A DNA stretch of 13,716 bases, from NCBI GenBank assembly GCA_029974875.1, contig JARKQP010000330.1, forward strand, positions 1 through 13,716, read 5' to 3'. Of the stretch, positions 6,402 through 13,217 are shown piece after piece (within the stretch, counting starts at the first letter, position 1; each line of letters starts with the position of its first letter). A program made the position numbers and the translations under genes. The notes beneath the pieces are model-generated. The model ran no database searches, was not told the origin of the DNA, and saw only the letters and a list, made by a program, of their open reading frames with translations. This DNA is from Mobilitalea sp. (GTDB lineage: Bacteria > Bacillota_A > Clostridia > Lachnospirales > Lachnospiraceae).

Positions 6402-7304
6402 ATGTATAAAAATTACGACGCATTGATTAAAGCACGCCTCTCTGGCAGCAGTAAGCCAAAGAAAGCCATAGTGGCCGGGGCAAATGATGATCATGTGCTG
6501 GAAGCAGTGTTCCTGGCACAGGAAAAAGGCTATGCCTATCCAGTCCTGGTGGGCGATGAAAGTGAAGTGACAGGGATTATCAAGGATTTAGGGTTTTCAG
6601 ACAAACCCTATGAAATCGTTCCATGCGCTGCCGGTAGGAATCCATCCGAAGTGGCCGTGGCATTGATTCATGAAGGAAAAGGCGATTTCATTATAAAAGG
6701 AAAGCTGGAGACAAGGGATCTTTTAAGACCCATCCTGAATAAAGAAACGGGTCTTAACAAAAAAGGCTTTATCACGCATTTTGGTCTGATGCAGATTAAA
6801 GGCTATCATAAGCTGCTGGCCATGAGTGACTGTGCGGTTATTCCATATCCGACGCTGGAGGATAAGAAGAAGATCATAGCCGCAGGCGTGGAAGCCCTCC
6901 GAAGGCTCGGGTATGAAGAGCCTGTAGTAGGAGCCTTATGTGCAGTTGAAACAGTCAGTGAGAAGATGCCGGAAACAGTGGAAGCAAAAGCTCTCCAGGA
7001 TATGGCGGAAGCAGGCGGGTTCGGCCGGGGCAAGGTAGTGGGACCAATATCCTTTGATCTGGCAACCAGCAAAGAAGCAGCACGAATCAAAGGATATCCT
7101 TCACCCTATGCAGGTGATGTGGATATGCTATTGGTGCCTCAGATGGTAACCGGTAATGTCATGAGTAAAATCTGGAATGCAGATTCGGATAATATACTGG
7201 CGGGCTGCCTCGTTGGAGCGGATATACCCATTGTTCTTACCTCCAGAAGTGCAAGCATGGATGAAAAGCTTTATTCAATCCTATTATGCAATATGCTCAG
7301 TTAA
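6402..7304 (+). CDS. ptb: Phosphate butyryltransferase family enzyme
   Basis: This 300-aa protein has the standard length for Ptb, which exchanges CoA of an acyl-CoA for phosphate and hands the acyl-phosphate to butyrate kinase. The PTA_PTB fold is shown by AIVAGANDDHVLEA (22-35), KGKLETRDLLRPIL (99-112), GLMQIKGYHKLLAMSD (128-143), LLVPQMVTGNVMSK (243-256) and the C-terminal PIVLTSRSASMDEKLYSI (276-293). The start is ATG 6402 with AGGTGG at 6391-6396; GTG 6393 is in frame but overlaps that ribosome binding site. Only 13 bp separate it from the BKACE gene, so the two are surely cotranscribed. With the upstream kinase it would turn the acyl-CoA released by BKACE into ATP by substrate-level phosphorylation. 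Its real acyl preference cannot be read from sequence. Confidence 0.93.
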   Translation: MYKNYDALIKARLSGSSKPKKAIVAGANDDHVLEAVFLAQEKGYAYPVLVGDESEVTGIIKDLGFSDKPYEIVPCAAGRNPSEVAVALIHEGKGDFIIKGKLETRDLLRPILNKETGLNKKGFITHFGLMQIKGYHKLLAMSDCAVIPYPTLEDKKKIIAAGVEALRRLGYEEPVVGALCAVETVSEKMPETVEAKALQDMAEAGGFGRGKVVGPISFDLATSKEAARIKGYPSPYAGDVDMLLVPQMVTGNVMSKIWNADSDNILAGCLVGADIPIVLTSRSASMDEKLYSILLCNMLS

Positions 7305-7315
7305 ATCAGTTAGAC

Positions 7316-8221
7316 TTACAAGGAAGACTGTTTGGAGCACAGGTCTTTTACAATATCGATAAACTTGCTAACCAATTCAGTTACAGCAGATTTTTTATAG
7401 AGCATGACAATATTACCATTAGCTGAAAAATCAACAAGATTGATATAAGAGATATTATGCAAACCGCTTTTTGCCTTAGTAAGGGAGGTTGGTACGATAC
7501 TATATCCCAAACCCAGCGAAGCTTCGAGCATAACAGAGTCGGTTGTATTTAAATAATTGATGTTGATCTTCTGGGTTCCGGCAAAGGTCTGAAGCTCATG
7601 GAGGATTAGATTCATAAAGGGCGGTTCGATATAGGAAGGAAGGATGAGGGGCAGCTTTCTGACGATTGCAGGTATATCTTTCTGGGTGGAATTGGGAAAA
7701 AGCTCAGAAGATACAGCCAATGAGAAATCGTCACTACCGATGGGAATGCTCTCAAGCTCCTCGTAACCCGAAACAGTGAAATCATAGGTAAATCCTATAT
7801 TGTAGATATCATATAGAAGGGCACAGGGAATCTCGTTAAAGTCGTATTGCTCAATAACCAGTTTAATAGAGGGATATTTCTGTCTGAATATGGATAAAGA
7901 ATCGGACAGTACCTGGCATAGCTTTCCCGGAGCAGTGATGCGTAGAACACCGGAATTACCTTCGTCAGCCAGCTGAACATTTTTAATAACGGTTTCCATG
8001 TGCTTAATGAGAAGATCACATTCATTTTCAAACACTTTTCCGGCCTCGGTCAGCTCGATCTGCTTATTATTGCGTATGAACAGCTTAACATCCAGCTCTT
8101 CCTCCAGTGCCATGATATAGCGGCTGAGGGTAGACTGGCTGATATAGAAGTGCTTGGCGGCCCTGGTGATGTTTTTATACTTGGCTATATATTGGAAATA
8201 TTGTAATGTTTCTAGATTCAT
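7316..8221 (-). CDS. LysR-family transcriptional regulator
   Basis: This 301-aa protein has the classic LysR layout. An N-terminal winged helix-turn-helix (about 1-60) contains ITRAAKHFYISQSTLSRYI (18-36), followed by a linker helix to about 90. A periplasmic-binding-protein-like effector domain (about 91-295) begins VLRITAPGKL. There is no signal or membrane segment. The ribosome binding site GGGAGG (- strand, 8231-8236) is 9 bases before the ATG. The gene lies between the two metabolic gene groups, convergent with ptb and divergent from the thiolase. That position fits an activator of both, sensing the substrate or a pathway intermediate. Candidate binding sites are the T-N11-A dyad before the crotonase gene and the direct repeats in the lysR-thiolase gap. 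Family certain; target set and effector are inference. Confidence 0.95.
   Translation of the reverse strand: MNLETLQYFQYIAKYKNITRAAKHFYISQSTLSRYIMALEEELDVKLFIRNNKQIELTEAGKVFENECDLLIKHMETVIKNVQLADEGNSGVLRITAPGKLCQVLSDSLSIFRQKYPSIKLVIEQYDFNEIPCALLYDIYNIGFTYDFTVSGYEELESIPIGSDDFSLAVSSELFPNSTQKDIPAIVRKLPLILPSYIEPPFMNLILHELQTFAGTQKININYLNTTDSVMLEASLGLGYSIVPTSLTKAKSGLHNISYINLVDFSANGNIVMLYKKSAVTELVSKFIDIVKDLCSKQSSL
7324..7349 (+). terminator. Weak possible terminator of the ptb operon inside the lysR 3' end
   Basis: AAGACTG (7324-7330) pairs with CAGGTCTT (7340-7347) with one bulged G, and TTTT (7346-7349) closes the 3' side. The stop codons of ptb and the convergent lysR are only 11 bp apart, so any terminator must lie within coding sequence, as this one does. 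The stem is short and the call tentative. Confidence 0.35.
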
Positions 8222-8256
8222 TAAGGTTATCCTCCCAAATTCATAGTCTCGCTATA

Positions 8257-8285
8257 ATTTTACAATACATTAGGATTTTAATCAA
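8257..8285 (-). promoter_or_regulatory. Predicted promoter of the lysR gene
   Basis: On the - strand a -35 TTGATT (8280-8285), a 17-bp spacer and a -10 TAAAAT (8257-8262) predict a transcription start about 30 bases before the lysR ATG. Both hexamers are good matches to sigma-A consensus (4 of 6 and 5 of 6). Confidence 0.55.
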
Positions 8286-8317
8286 TGAACAATAAAGCAA
8301 ATAGATCATTTATACGG

Positions 8318-8387
8318 GAATTGTGGAAACAAAACATCATTACCAGGAATGCCATCGGATATAATTTGAGAATTGTGGAAGCAAAAC
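8318..8387. repeat. Two 18-bp direct repeats flanking the predicted thiolase -10
   Basis: GAATTGTGGAAACAAAAC (8318-8335) recurs as GAATTGTGGAAGCAAAAC (8370-8387), differing at one base, 52 bp apart (about five helical turns). Each copy has TTGT-GGAA-RCAA symmetry. The first lies just before the weak -35 and the second covers the predicted +1. They are candidate binding sites for the divergently encoded LysR protein. Confidence 0.6.
8337..8365 (+). promoter_or_regulatory. Predicted activator-dependent promoter of the thiolase operon
   Basis: A perfect -10 TATAAT (8360-8365) is preceded, with 17-bp spacing, by a poor -35 TCATTA (8337-8342). A good -10 with a poor -35 next to repeated sites is typical of activated promoters. 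Transcription would start near 8372 and give a leader of about 170 bases. Confidence 0.45.
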
Positions 8388-8471
8388 TGCATACAAACCC
8401 TTTAGTTTCAGGGTTTTCGCAATTCGTGAGTTTTAAGTTTGAAAGAAAGTCACTTTCAAACTATTTATTAA

Positions 8472-8507
8472 GGCCTATTCACTTTTTGAATAGGTCATCA
8501 AAAAGTG
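8472..8507 (+). promoter_or_regulatory. Two mutually exclusive hairpins before the thiolase start
   Basis: Hairpin A pairs GGCCTATTCA (8472-8481) with TGAATAGGTC (8487-8496), 10 bp with one G-U pair and a 5-base loop. Hairpin B pairs CACTTTTTGA (8480-8489) perfectly with TCAAAAAGTG (8498-8507), with an 8-base loop. They share 8480-8481 and 8487-8489, so only one can form. No U-run follows, but GGGAG (8516-8520) and AGGAG (8532-8536) lie directly downstream. Control of translation initiation or RNA stability is inferred. Confidence 0.5.
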
Positions 8508-8543
8508 AAAGGCACGGGAGTAAAAATGAAAAGGAGTGCTTAC

Positions 8544-9698
8544 ATGGAAAAATGTGTTATAGCGGCCTATGGCCGTTCCGCCATCGGCAAAGCAGGAAAA
8601 GGCTCCCTGGCGGCAGCAAACCCGGTTGATTTTGGGGCAGAGGTGCTTAAGGGCGTCGTAGCCAGAGTGCCGGAGCTGGATCCCAATGAAATTGATGATG
8701 TTATCGTGGGCTGTGCCATTCCCGAAGGGAAAATGGGACTAAATCCTGCGCGGAATATTGTACTCAGGGCAGGGCTGCCGGATACGGTGCCGGGACAGAC
8801 AGTCAACCGGTTCTGTGCGTCAGGGATACAATCCGTAGCCATCGGGGCATCCATGATCCTGAGCGGGTTACAGACGGTGGTCATTGCAGGAGGTGTAGAA
8901 TCCATGTCCTGTCCGGTAATTTCATCGGATCCGGAATATTTGAATGAATGGCTGCTGAAAAATACGGATACCTATATGCCGATGGGCATCACAGCGGAAA
9001 ATGTAGCGGAGAGGTTTCATATCAGCAGAAGGGTCATGGAGGAGATGGCAGTAGAAAGCCATGCAAAGGCTTCGATGGCAGTAGAAAGCGGCCTATTCGA
9101 TCCGGAAATTATACCGGTAACAGGCTATGATCAGGAAGGCAATCCCGTAAAATTCGTGAGTGATGAATGCTACCGGAAGGGTACGAATGCGGAAACGCTT
9201 GCCACCTTAAAACCCTGCTTTAAGGAGGATGGCCTGGTGACGGCAGCTACCTCCTCCCAAAGAAGTGATGGGGCGGCATTCGTTGTACTGATGTCAGAAG
9301 GTAAAGCAAGGGAGCTTGGAATTAAGCCTCTTGCAAGCTTTGTGTCCTTTGCCGTCGAAGGCTTGGATCCCGCATTCATGGGGCTTGGACCAATCTATGC
9401 TGTTGAGACGGTGCTGGAAAAAGCCGGATTAAGCCTGGAGGACATGGATGTTATTGAGCTGAATGAAGCCTTTGCGTCACAGGCCATTGCTACGATTGAT
9501 AAGCTGGAGCTTAATAAGGATAAGGTAAATCCCAGGGGCGGAGCATTGGCATTAGGCCACCCCTTAGGAGCAACCGGGGCTATCCTTCTTGGAAAGGCCA
9601 TGAATTATCTTCAGGCCATCGATGGCAGGTACGGACTGGTCACAATGTGCATCGGCGGCGGTATGGGTGCTGCCTGCATAATTGAAATGGAACATTAG
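8544..9698 (+). CDS. Acetyl-CoA acyltransferase / thiolase (degradative type)
   Basis: Thiolases cleave 3-oxoacyl-CoA with CoA to acetyl-CoA and a shortened acyl-CoA, or run in reverse. This 384-aa protein is full length and has all catalytic elements: the nucleophile Cys91 in VNRFCASG (87-94), NEAF (307-310), His339 in GHPLGATGA (338-346) and Cys369 in MCIGGGMG (368-375). NRFC and SSQRSDGAAF (237-246) are typical of degradative FadA-like thiolases rather than the biosynthetic acetoacetyl-CoA thiolase, though substrate range cannot be fixed from this. I chose ATG 8544 because AGGAG lies at 8532-8536; ATG 8526, with GGGAG at 8516-8520, is an alternative adding six residues. Its stop overlaps the ribosome binding site of the transporter gene, so they form one operon. 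In the proposed route it would split acetoacetyl-CoA into two acetyl-CoA. Confidence 0.95.
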   Translation: MEKCVIAAYGRSAIGKAGKGSLAAANPVDFGAEVLKGVVARVPELDPNEIDDVIVGCAIPEGKMGLNPARNIVLRAGLPDTVPGQTVNRFCASGIQSVAIGASMILSGLQTVVIAGGVESMSCPVISSDPEYLNEWLLKNTDTYMPMGITAENVAERFHISRRVMEEMAVESHAKASMAVESGLFDPEIIPVTGYDQEGNPVKFVSDECYRKGTNAETLATLKPCFKEDGLVTAATSSQRSDGAAFVVLMSEGKARELGIKPLASFVSFAVEGLDPAFMGLGPIYAVETVLEKAGLSLEDMDVIELNEAFASQAIATIDKLELNKDKVNPRGGALALGHPLGATGAILLGKAMNYLQAIDGRYGLVTMCIGGGMGAACIIEMEH

Positions 9699-9709
9699 GA
9701 GGAATGGGT

Positions 9710-10930
9710 ATGGACTTTGAACAAAAGAGATGGAGGTATCTGGTGACAGCTATGGTTCTGGCACTTTGCTCCGGCATTGGATATGCATGGAGTGTGTTCC
9801 AAAAGCCATTGATGGAGAACTTTGACTGGACTCTTAAAACCATATCACTCACCTTTACACTACAGATTATGGTATCCACCATTGCTCCGGTTTTTTTAAG
9901 CAGGTTCCAGAAGAAGCTGGGTGTTAAAAATTATCTGAGGATCGGTATCGCTATATATATTCTGGGCTTGCTGGCTACTATGTTTACAAGCTCGATCAGC
10001 TATCTCTATCTTGTGTACGGAATTATTGTGGGTATCGGTATTGCTATGCTGTATCCGACGCTGATAGCCTATGCAACAAGCCTGTTTCCGGATAAGACGG
10101 GGATGGCTTCAGGGCTTTTGGCGAGCTCCTACGGCAGCGGGGCAATCCTATGGGCACCCCTGGCTACCTTTTTTATGGAGAAGCATAGTGTGCTTTCCGT
10201 ATACGGGTTGCTGGCGGCAATCTTTGCAGTTGTCATGATTCCTACCTCTTTTCTGATTAAGAATGTGCCTGCAGATTTTGGAGCAGGATCAAATAAAGTA
10301 AAAGCGGCAAGCAATAATATAAGCTCCAGCAGGGATTTTTCCTGGCAGGAGATGTTAAGAACCCCGACCTATTATTTATTACTCATTGCTTTGACACTGG
10401 GCGCTACGGCCGGCTTAATGATTGCAGGCCATGCCTCCGGGATGCTGCAGGAGATATTGTCCTATACACCGGAACAGGCAGCGGTTTTAGTAGGCTTCTT
10501 CTCGGTCTTTAATGCGTTGGGGCGGCTTATGTTCGGATTCCTTTCCGACCGGATGGGAAGATATAATGTCATGCTGCTGCTTTTTACTGTGATCGGAGGC
10601 TCCATGCTCCTTTTGTCAAAAACAAACGGCAGTGTCTTTATTGTAGCCTTACTGGCCATCAGCTCCTGTTATGGCGGCTTCACCTCCATGTTCTCACCGG
10701 TATGCGCTGATAATTTTGGAATGAAGAATTTGGCTGTTAATTATGCTTTTTTATATATTGCATATGGACTGGCCGGTTTAGTCGGTCCCCAGCTTGCAGC
10801 CGGAATCAGGACAGCCAGCGGCGGATATGATATGGCTTTTCTGGCAGTAGCAGTGATGAGCGTGGTCGGATTTGCACTTATTCTTGTGCTTAAAGCTAAG
10901 GCTAAACGGCTTTGCCAAGGAAAATTATAA
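9710..10930 (+). CDS. OFA-family MFS transporter
   Basis: This 406-aa integral membrane protein has about 12 hydrophobic segments with a central hydrophilic loop (about 187-215). It matches the oxalate/formate antiporter (OFA) family of the major facilitator superfamily. Family-like text includes GIGYAWSVFQKPL (22-34) in helix 1, GIAMLYPT (110-117), ALGRLMFGFLSDRMGR (269-284) in helix 8 and the following loop, and SCYGGFTSMFSPVCADNFG (319-337). Arg272 lies where OxlT has its substrate-binding Arg. In helix 11 the usual OFA pattern A-K-G reads AYG (351-353), so the helix-11 lysine needed for oxalate in OxlT is apparently replaced by Tyr352. The start is ATG 9710, seven bases after AGGAGG (9697-9702); ATG 9704 is too close. 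Its place behind the thiolase suggests it imports the pathway substrate or exports an acid product. Direction and substrate are unknown. Confidence 0.92.
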   Translation: MDFEQKRWRYLVTAMVLALCSGIGYAWSVFQKPLMENFDWTLKTISLTFTLQIMVSTIAPVFLSRFQKKLGVKNYLRIGIAIYILGLLATMFTSSISYLYLVYGIIVGIGIAMLYPTLIAYATSLFPDKTGMASGLLASSYGSGAILWAPLATFFMEKHSVLSVYGLLAAIFAVVMIPTSFLIKNVPADFGAGSNKVKAASNNISSSRDFSWQEMLRTPTYYLLLIALTLGATAGLMIAGHASGMLQEILSYTPEQAAVLVGFFSVFNALGRLMFGFLSDRMGRYNVMLLLFTVIGGSMLLLSKTNGSVFIVALLAISSCYGGFTSMFSPVCADNFGMKNLAVNYAFLYIAYGLAGLVGPQLAAGIRTASGGYDMAFLAVAVMSVVGFALILVLKAKAKRLCQGKL

Positions 10931-11132
10931 AATAATGTATGAATAAACCTGATTTAATACATTGAATTAATAATGATAAAATGCTAGCATTTGGTATCAA
11001 GTGCAAAATAAGCTGCACCTAATGACGTTAGGAGTGAAGGTTAAAAGAAATAGAACCAATAAGCGGAGGGAGGACCGGGTCCATGCCAGCACTTTCAGGG
11101 CATTTTGTACGGTAAAGGGCATGGACATAATT
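10931..11132 (+). promoter_or_regulatory. Leader and promoter region of the iron-sulfur flavoprotein gene
   Basis: This gap carries a possible -35 TTAATA (10954-10959) and -10 TAAAAT (10977-10982) with a 17-bp spacer. A perfect 14-bp palindrome AAATGCTAGCATTT (10979-10992) overlaps the -10 and the expected start, as an operator might. An AT-rich stem AATGTAT/ATACATT (10934-10940 with 10957-10963) lies before it. The leader has two small tandem hairpins, GTGCA/TGCAC (11001-11005 with 11014-11018) and CCTAA/TTAGG (11018-11022 with 11028-11032), then a strong GGAGGGAGG (11065-11073) and a 10-codon ORF. I recognise no known riboswitch. Confidence 0.45.
11083..11115 (+). other. Possible 10-codon leader ORF
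   Basis: ATG 11083 lies 9 bases after GGAGGGAGG (11065-11073), the strongest Shine-Dalgarno match in the window, and opens a 10-residue reading frame (MPALSGHFVR) ending at TAA 11113-11115. A dyad GGACC/GGTCC (11072-11082) sits between the two. The large downstream gene, in another frame, begins at 11121 or 11133. It may allow translational coupling or attenuation, or be fortuitous. Confidence 0.3.
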
Positions 11133-13217
11133 ATGATTAAAGTAAGATTACAAATCGATGGCTATGAAATTGAAGCAGATGAGGGAAAGAATTTATTACA
11201 GACAGCGCTGGATGCCGGCATTTACCTCCCGCACCTTTGTTATCATCCCGATCTGACGCCTCTTGGCAACTGTAAGCTATGTGGGGTAGAAATCCAGGGA
11301 GAGCCAAATATTGTACAATCTTGTGAAACAATTATCAAGGAAGGCATGGTGGTCAATACAAAATCCGAGGCTGCAAATAAGCTGCGGATGACGGCCTTGG
11401 AGCTCATGCTGGCAAGCCATCCCAAAGATTGTACCTCCTGTGATAAATACCTTAACTGTGAGCTGCAGGCTTTGATGCAGTATATGGGGGTAGCCCATTC
11501 CAGATTACGTGAAATCGAGAAGGAGAATACCAGGATTGCCCTATCGGACCAATTAATTAAAAAAGAGATGTACCGCTGCATTCAGTGCGGCAGATGTGTC
11601 AGGGTATGCGAAGAGGTCAGAGGTGTCGGTGTGCTGAAGATCAATAAAAAAGATGGAGAGACCTATATCGGCACAAAGGATGACCTGCCGCTGATTGATA
11701 CGGATTGCAGACTTTGCGGAGCCTGTGTGGAGGTCTGTCCAACGGGAGCAATACAGGATGTGAAAGGGATTTTCCCGACGGAGGGATCCCGCAATATGAC
11801 CCTGGTGCCTTGTAAGTACCACTGTCCTGCCCATACGGATATACCGCTCTATGTAAGGCTTGTAAAAGAGGGTAAATACAGCGAGGCAGTAGCTGTGATC
11901 CGGGAAAAGCTGACCTTTCCCCATTCCCTTGGACATATTTGTTCCCATGTCTGTGAATCAGGATGTAAGCGTACCTATATCAACGAGCCCATTGCGATCA
12001 GGGAGATCAAAAAATTTGCAGTAGAGAATGATAGGGAGCAGATTTGGCGACAGGGCGTCCTTCGAAGTGGAGCAAATGGTAAAAAAGTTGCCATTGTCGG
12101 CGGTGGTGCCGCAGGTATGACAGCAGCCTATTATCTGGCGAAAAAGGGATATGGGGTGGAGGTATATGAACGCCAGCCGATACCGGGCGGCATGCTATCC
12201 TTCGGAATTCCCAAATACAGACTGCCCCAGCAGATTGTTGATGAGGAAATAGGGATCCTGAAGGAAGAAGGCATTAAGGTTCTTGCTGATTCCAATATCC
12301 AGTCCCTGGATGAACTACAAAAGAATGGTTATGATGCCATCCTTCTGGCAACGGGAGCAGGAAAAGGCAAGCGTCCGCCTGCGTTTAACAAAGACTGGAG
12401 CAATGCCATGGATGCGGTGGATTTTTGCAGAAGAGCCATCGAAGGAACGTTGCCGGAGCTGGGTAAAACGGTGACGGTTTACGGCGGAGGAAACGTTGGA
12501 TTTGACTGCGCCAGAACAGCAAAGAAGCTGGGAATTACAAAAGTATCCATCATCTGCATGGAAGCAAGGGAACAGATGCTGGCGGATCCGGAAGAAATAA
12601 GCAGTGGTCTGGAAGAGGGCATTGATATTCTTAACAGCAGATCAATTGTGGAAATTGAGGAAGCCGGCAATACAGTGTCAGCTCTATCCCTGATAGGAAT
12701 CAAGAGCTTTAAATTTACACAAAACGGCTTAGAGCTGGAAACCTTGGAAGGCTCAGAGGAGATTCTAAAGACAGATACCTTGATTTTTGCAACGGGCCAG
12801 CAGCCGGATTTGAAGGAAACCTTTGGCATTGAGCTGGTCAGAAACAGTTTTGTGAAAGTGGACCAGAACCTGCAGACAAGCGTAAAAGGAGTATTCGCGG
12901 CCGGTGATGTCATCTATGGAACAAAATCGGTGGTAGAAGCCATTGCTTCCGGCCGGCAAGCAGCAGTCAATATCGATAAATACCTGGGCGGTGATGGCAA
13001 TATTGAAGAGAGGCTGTATGAACGTGCAAAGCCTGAGGCAAACATCGGTACGGTAGAGCTTTTTGCACAGCTTGAAAGAATTGACCGGTTTAAGGACTCC
13101 GGTGATGCAACAGCCGAAGCCCTCCGATGCCTGCAATGTGACCTCCGCACGGATCTCCAAAGGGTGAAATACTGGGTAGATCCCCACTTTAAAACGGTGA
13201 AGGGGGTGTCGGAATGA
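11133..13217 (+). CDS. Iron-sulfur flavoprotein: NuoG-type N-terminus fused to GltD/NfnB-type NAD(P)H oxidoreductase
   Basis: This 694-aa cytosolic protein joins two redox modules. Residues 1-210 resemble the N-terminus of NuoG/HydA/FdhF: a [2Fe-2S] ferredoxin domain (Cys36, Cys47, Cys50, Cys64), a His-Cys3 cluster motif (His96, Cys100, Cys103, Cys109) and two [4Fe-4S] ferredoxin motifs (Cys149/152/155/159 and Cys192/195/198/202). Residues 220-690 resemble the glutamate synthase small subunit and NfnB: cluster cysteines Cys227, Cys231, Cys270, Cys274 and Cys278, FAD motif GGGAAG (323-328), NAD(P)H motif GGGNVG (451-456), ATGQQPD (553-559) and AAGDV (589-593). It should pass electrons between NAD(P)H and a partner through FAD and a cluster chain. 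I chose ATG 11133 (MIKVRLQIDG) as the usual domain start, although the ribosome binding site is weak; ATG 11121 is possible. It overlaps the next gene by 4 bp (ATGA). The partner is probably encoded past the window end. Confidence 0.9.
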   Translation: MIKVRLQIDGYEIEADEGKNLLQTALDAGIYLPHLCYHPDLTPLGNCKLCGVEIQGEPNIVQSCETIIKEGMVVNTKSEAANKLRMTALELMLASHPKDCTSCDKYLNCELQALMQYMGVAHSRLREIEKENTRIALSDQLIKKEMYRCIQCGRCVRVCEEVRGVGVLKINKKDGETYIGTKDDLPLIDTDCRLCGACVEVCPTGAIQDVKGIFPTEGSRNMTLVPCKYHCPAHTDIPLYVRLVKEGKYSEAVAVIREKLTFPHSLGHICSHVCESGCKRTYINEPIAIREIKKFAVENDREQIWRQGVLRSGANGKKVAIVGGGAAGMTAAYYLAKKGYGVEVYERQPIPGGMLSFGIPKYRLPQQIVDEEIGILKEEGIKVLADSNIQSLDELQKNGYDAILLATGAGKGKRPPAFNKDWSNAMDAVDFCRRAIEGTLPELGKTVTVYGGGNVGFDCARTAKKLGITKVSIICMEAREQMLADPEEISSGLEEGIDILNSRSIVEIEEAGNTVSALSLIGIKSFKFTQNGLELETLEGSEEILKTDTLIFATGQQPDLKETFGIELVRNSFVKVDQNLQTSVKGVFAAGDVIYGTKSVVEAIASGRQAAVNIDKYLGGDGNIEERLYERAKPEANIGTVELFAQLERIDRFKDSGDATAEALRCLQCDLRTDLQRVKYWVDPHFKTVKGVSE

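Larger units (their letters stand above)
8222..8543 (+). promoter_or_regulatory. lysR-thiolase intergenic region with structured leader
   Basis: This 322-bp gap has no convincing gene. From left to right it holds the lysR ribosome binding site and promoter, the first direct repeat, the thiolase promoter and the second repeat. Then come a stem AAACCCT/AGGGTTT (8395-8401 with 8410-8416) enclosed by GAATTG/CAATTC (8370-8375 with 8420-8425), and a perfect 10-bp hairpin AGTTTGAAAG/CTTTCAAACT (8436-8445 with 8453-8462). Last are two overlapping hairpins (8472-8507). I do not recognise a known riboswitch class. Confidence 0.6.

Noticed and set aside
8253..8258. TATAAT on the + strand near the lysR start as a thiolase promoter
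   Set aside because: No -35-like hexamer lies at a suitable distance (the region is the lysR ribosome binding site); the TATAAT at 8360-8365 is better placed.
11001..11132. In-frame GTG start adding 44 residues to the iron-sulfur flavoprotein
   Set aside because: There is no ribosome binding site, the extension is basic and low in domain-like character, and the ferredoxin domain begins at MIKVRLQIDG.
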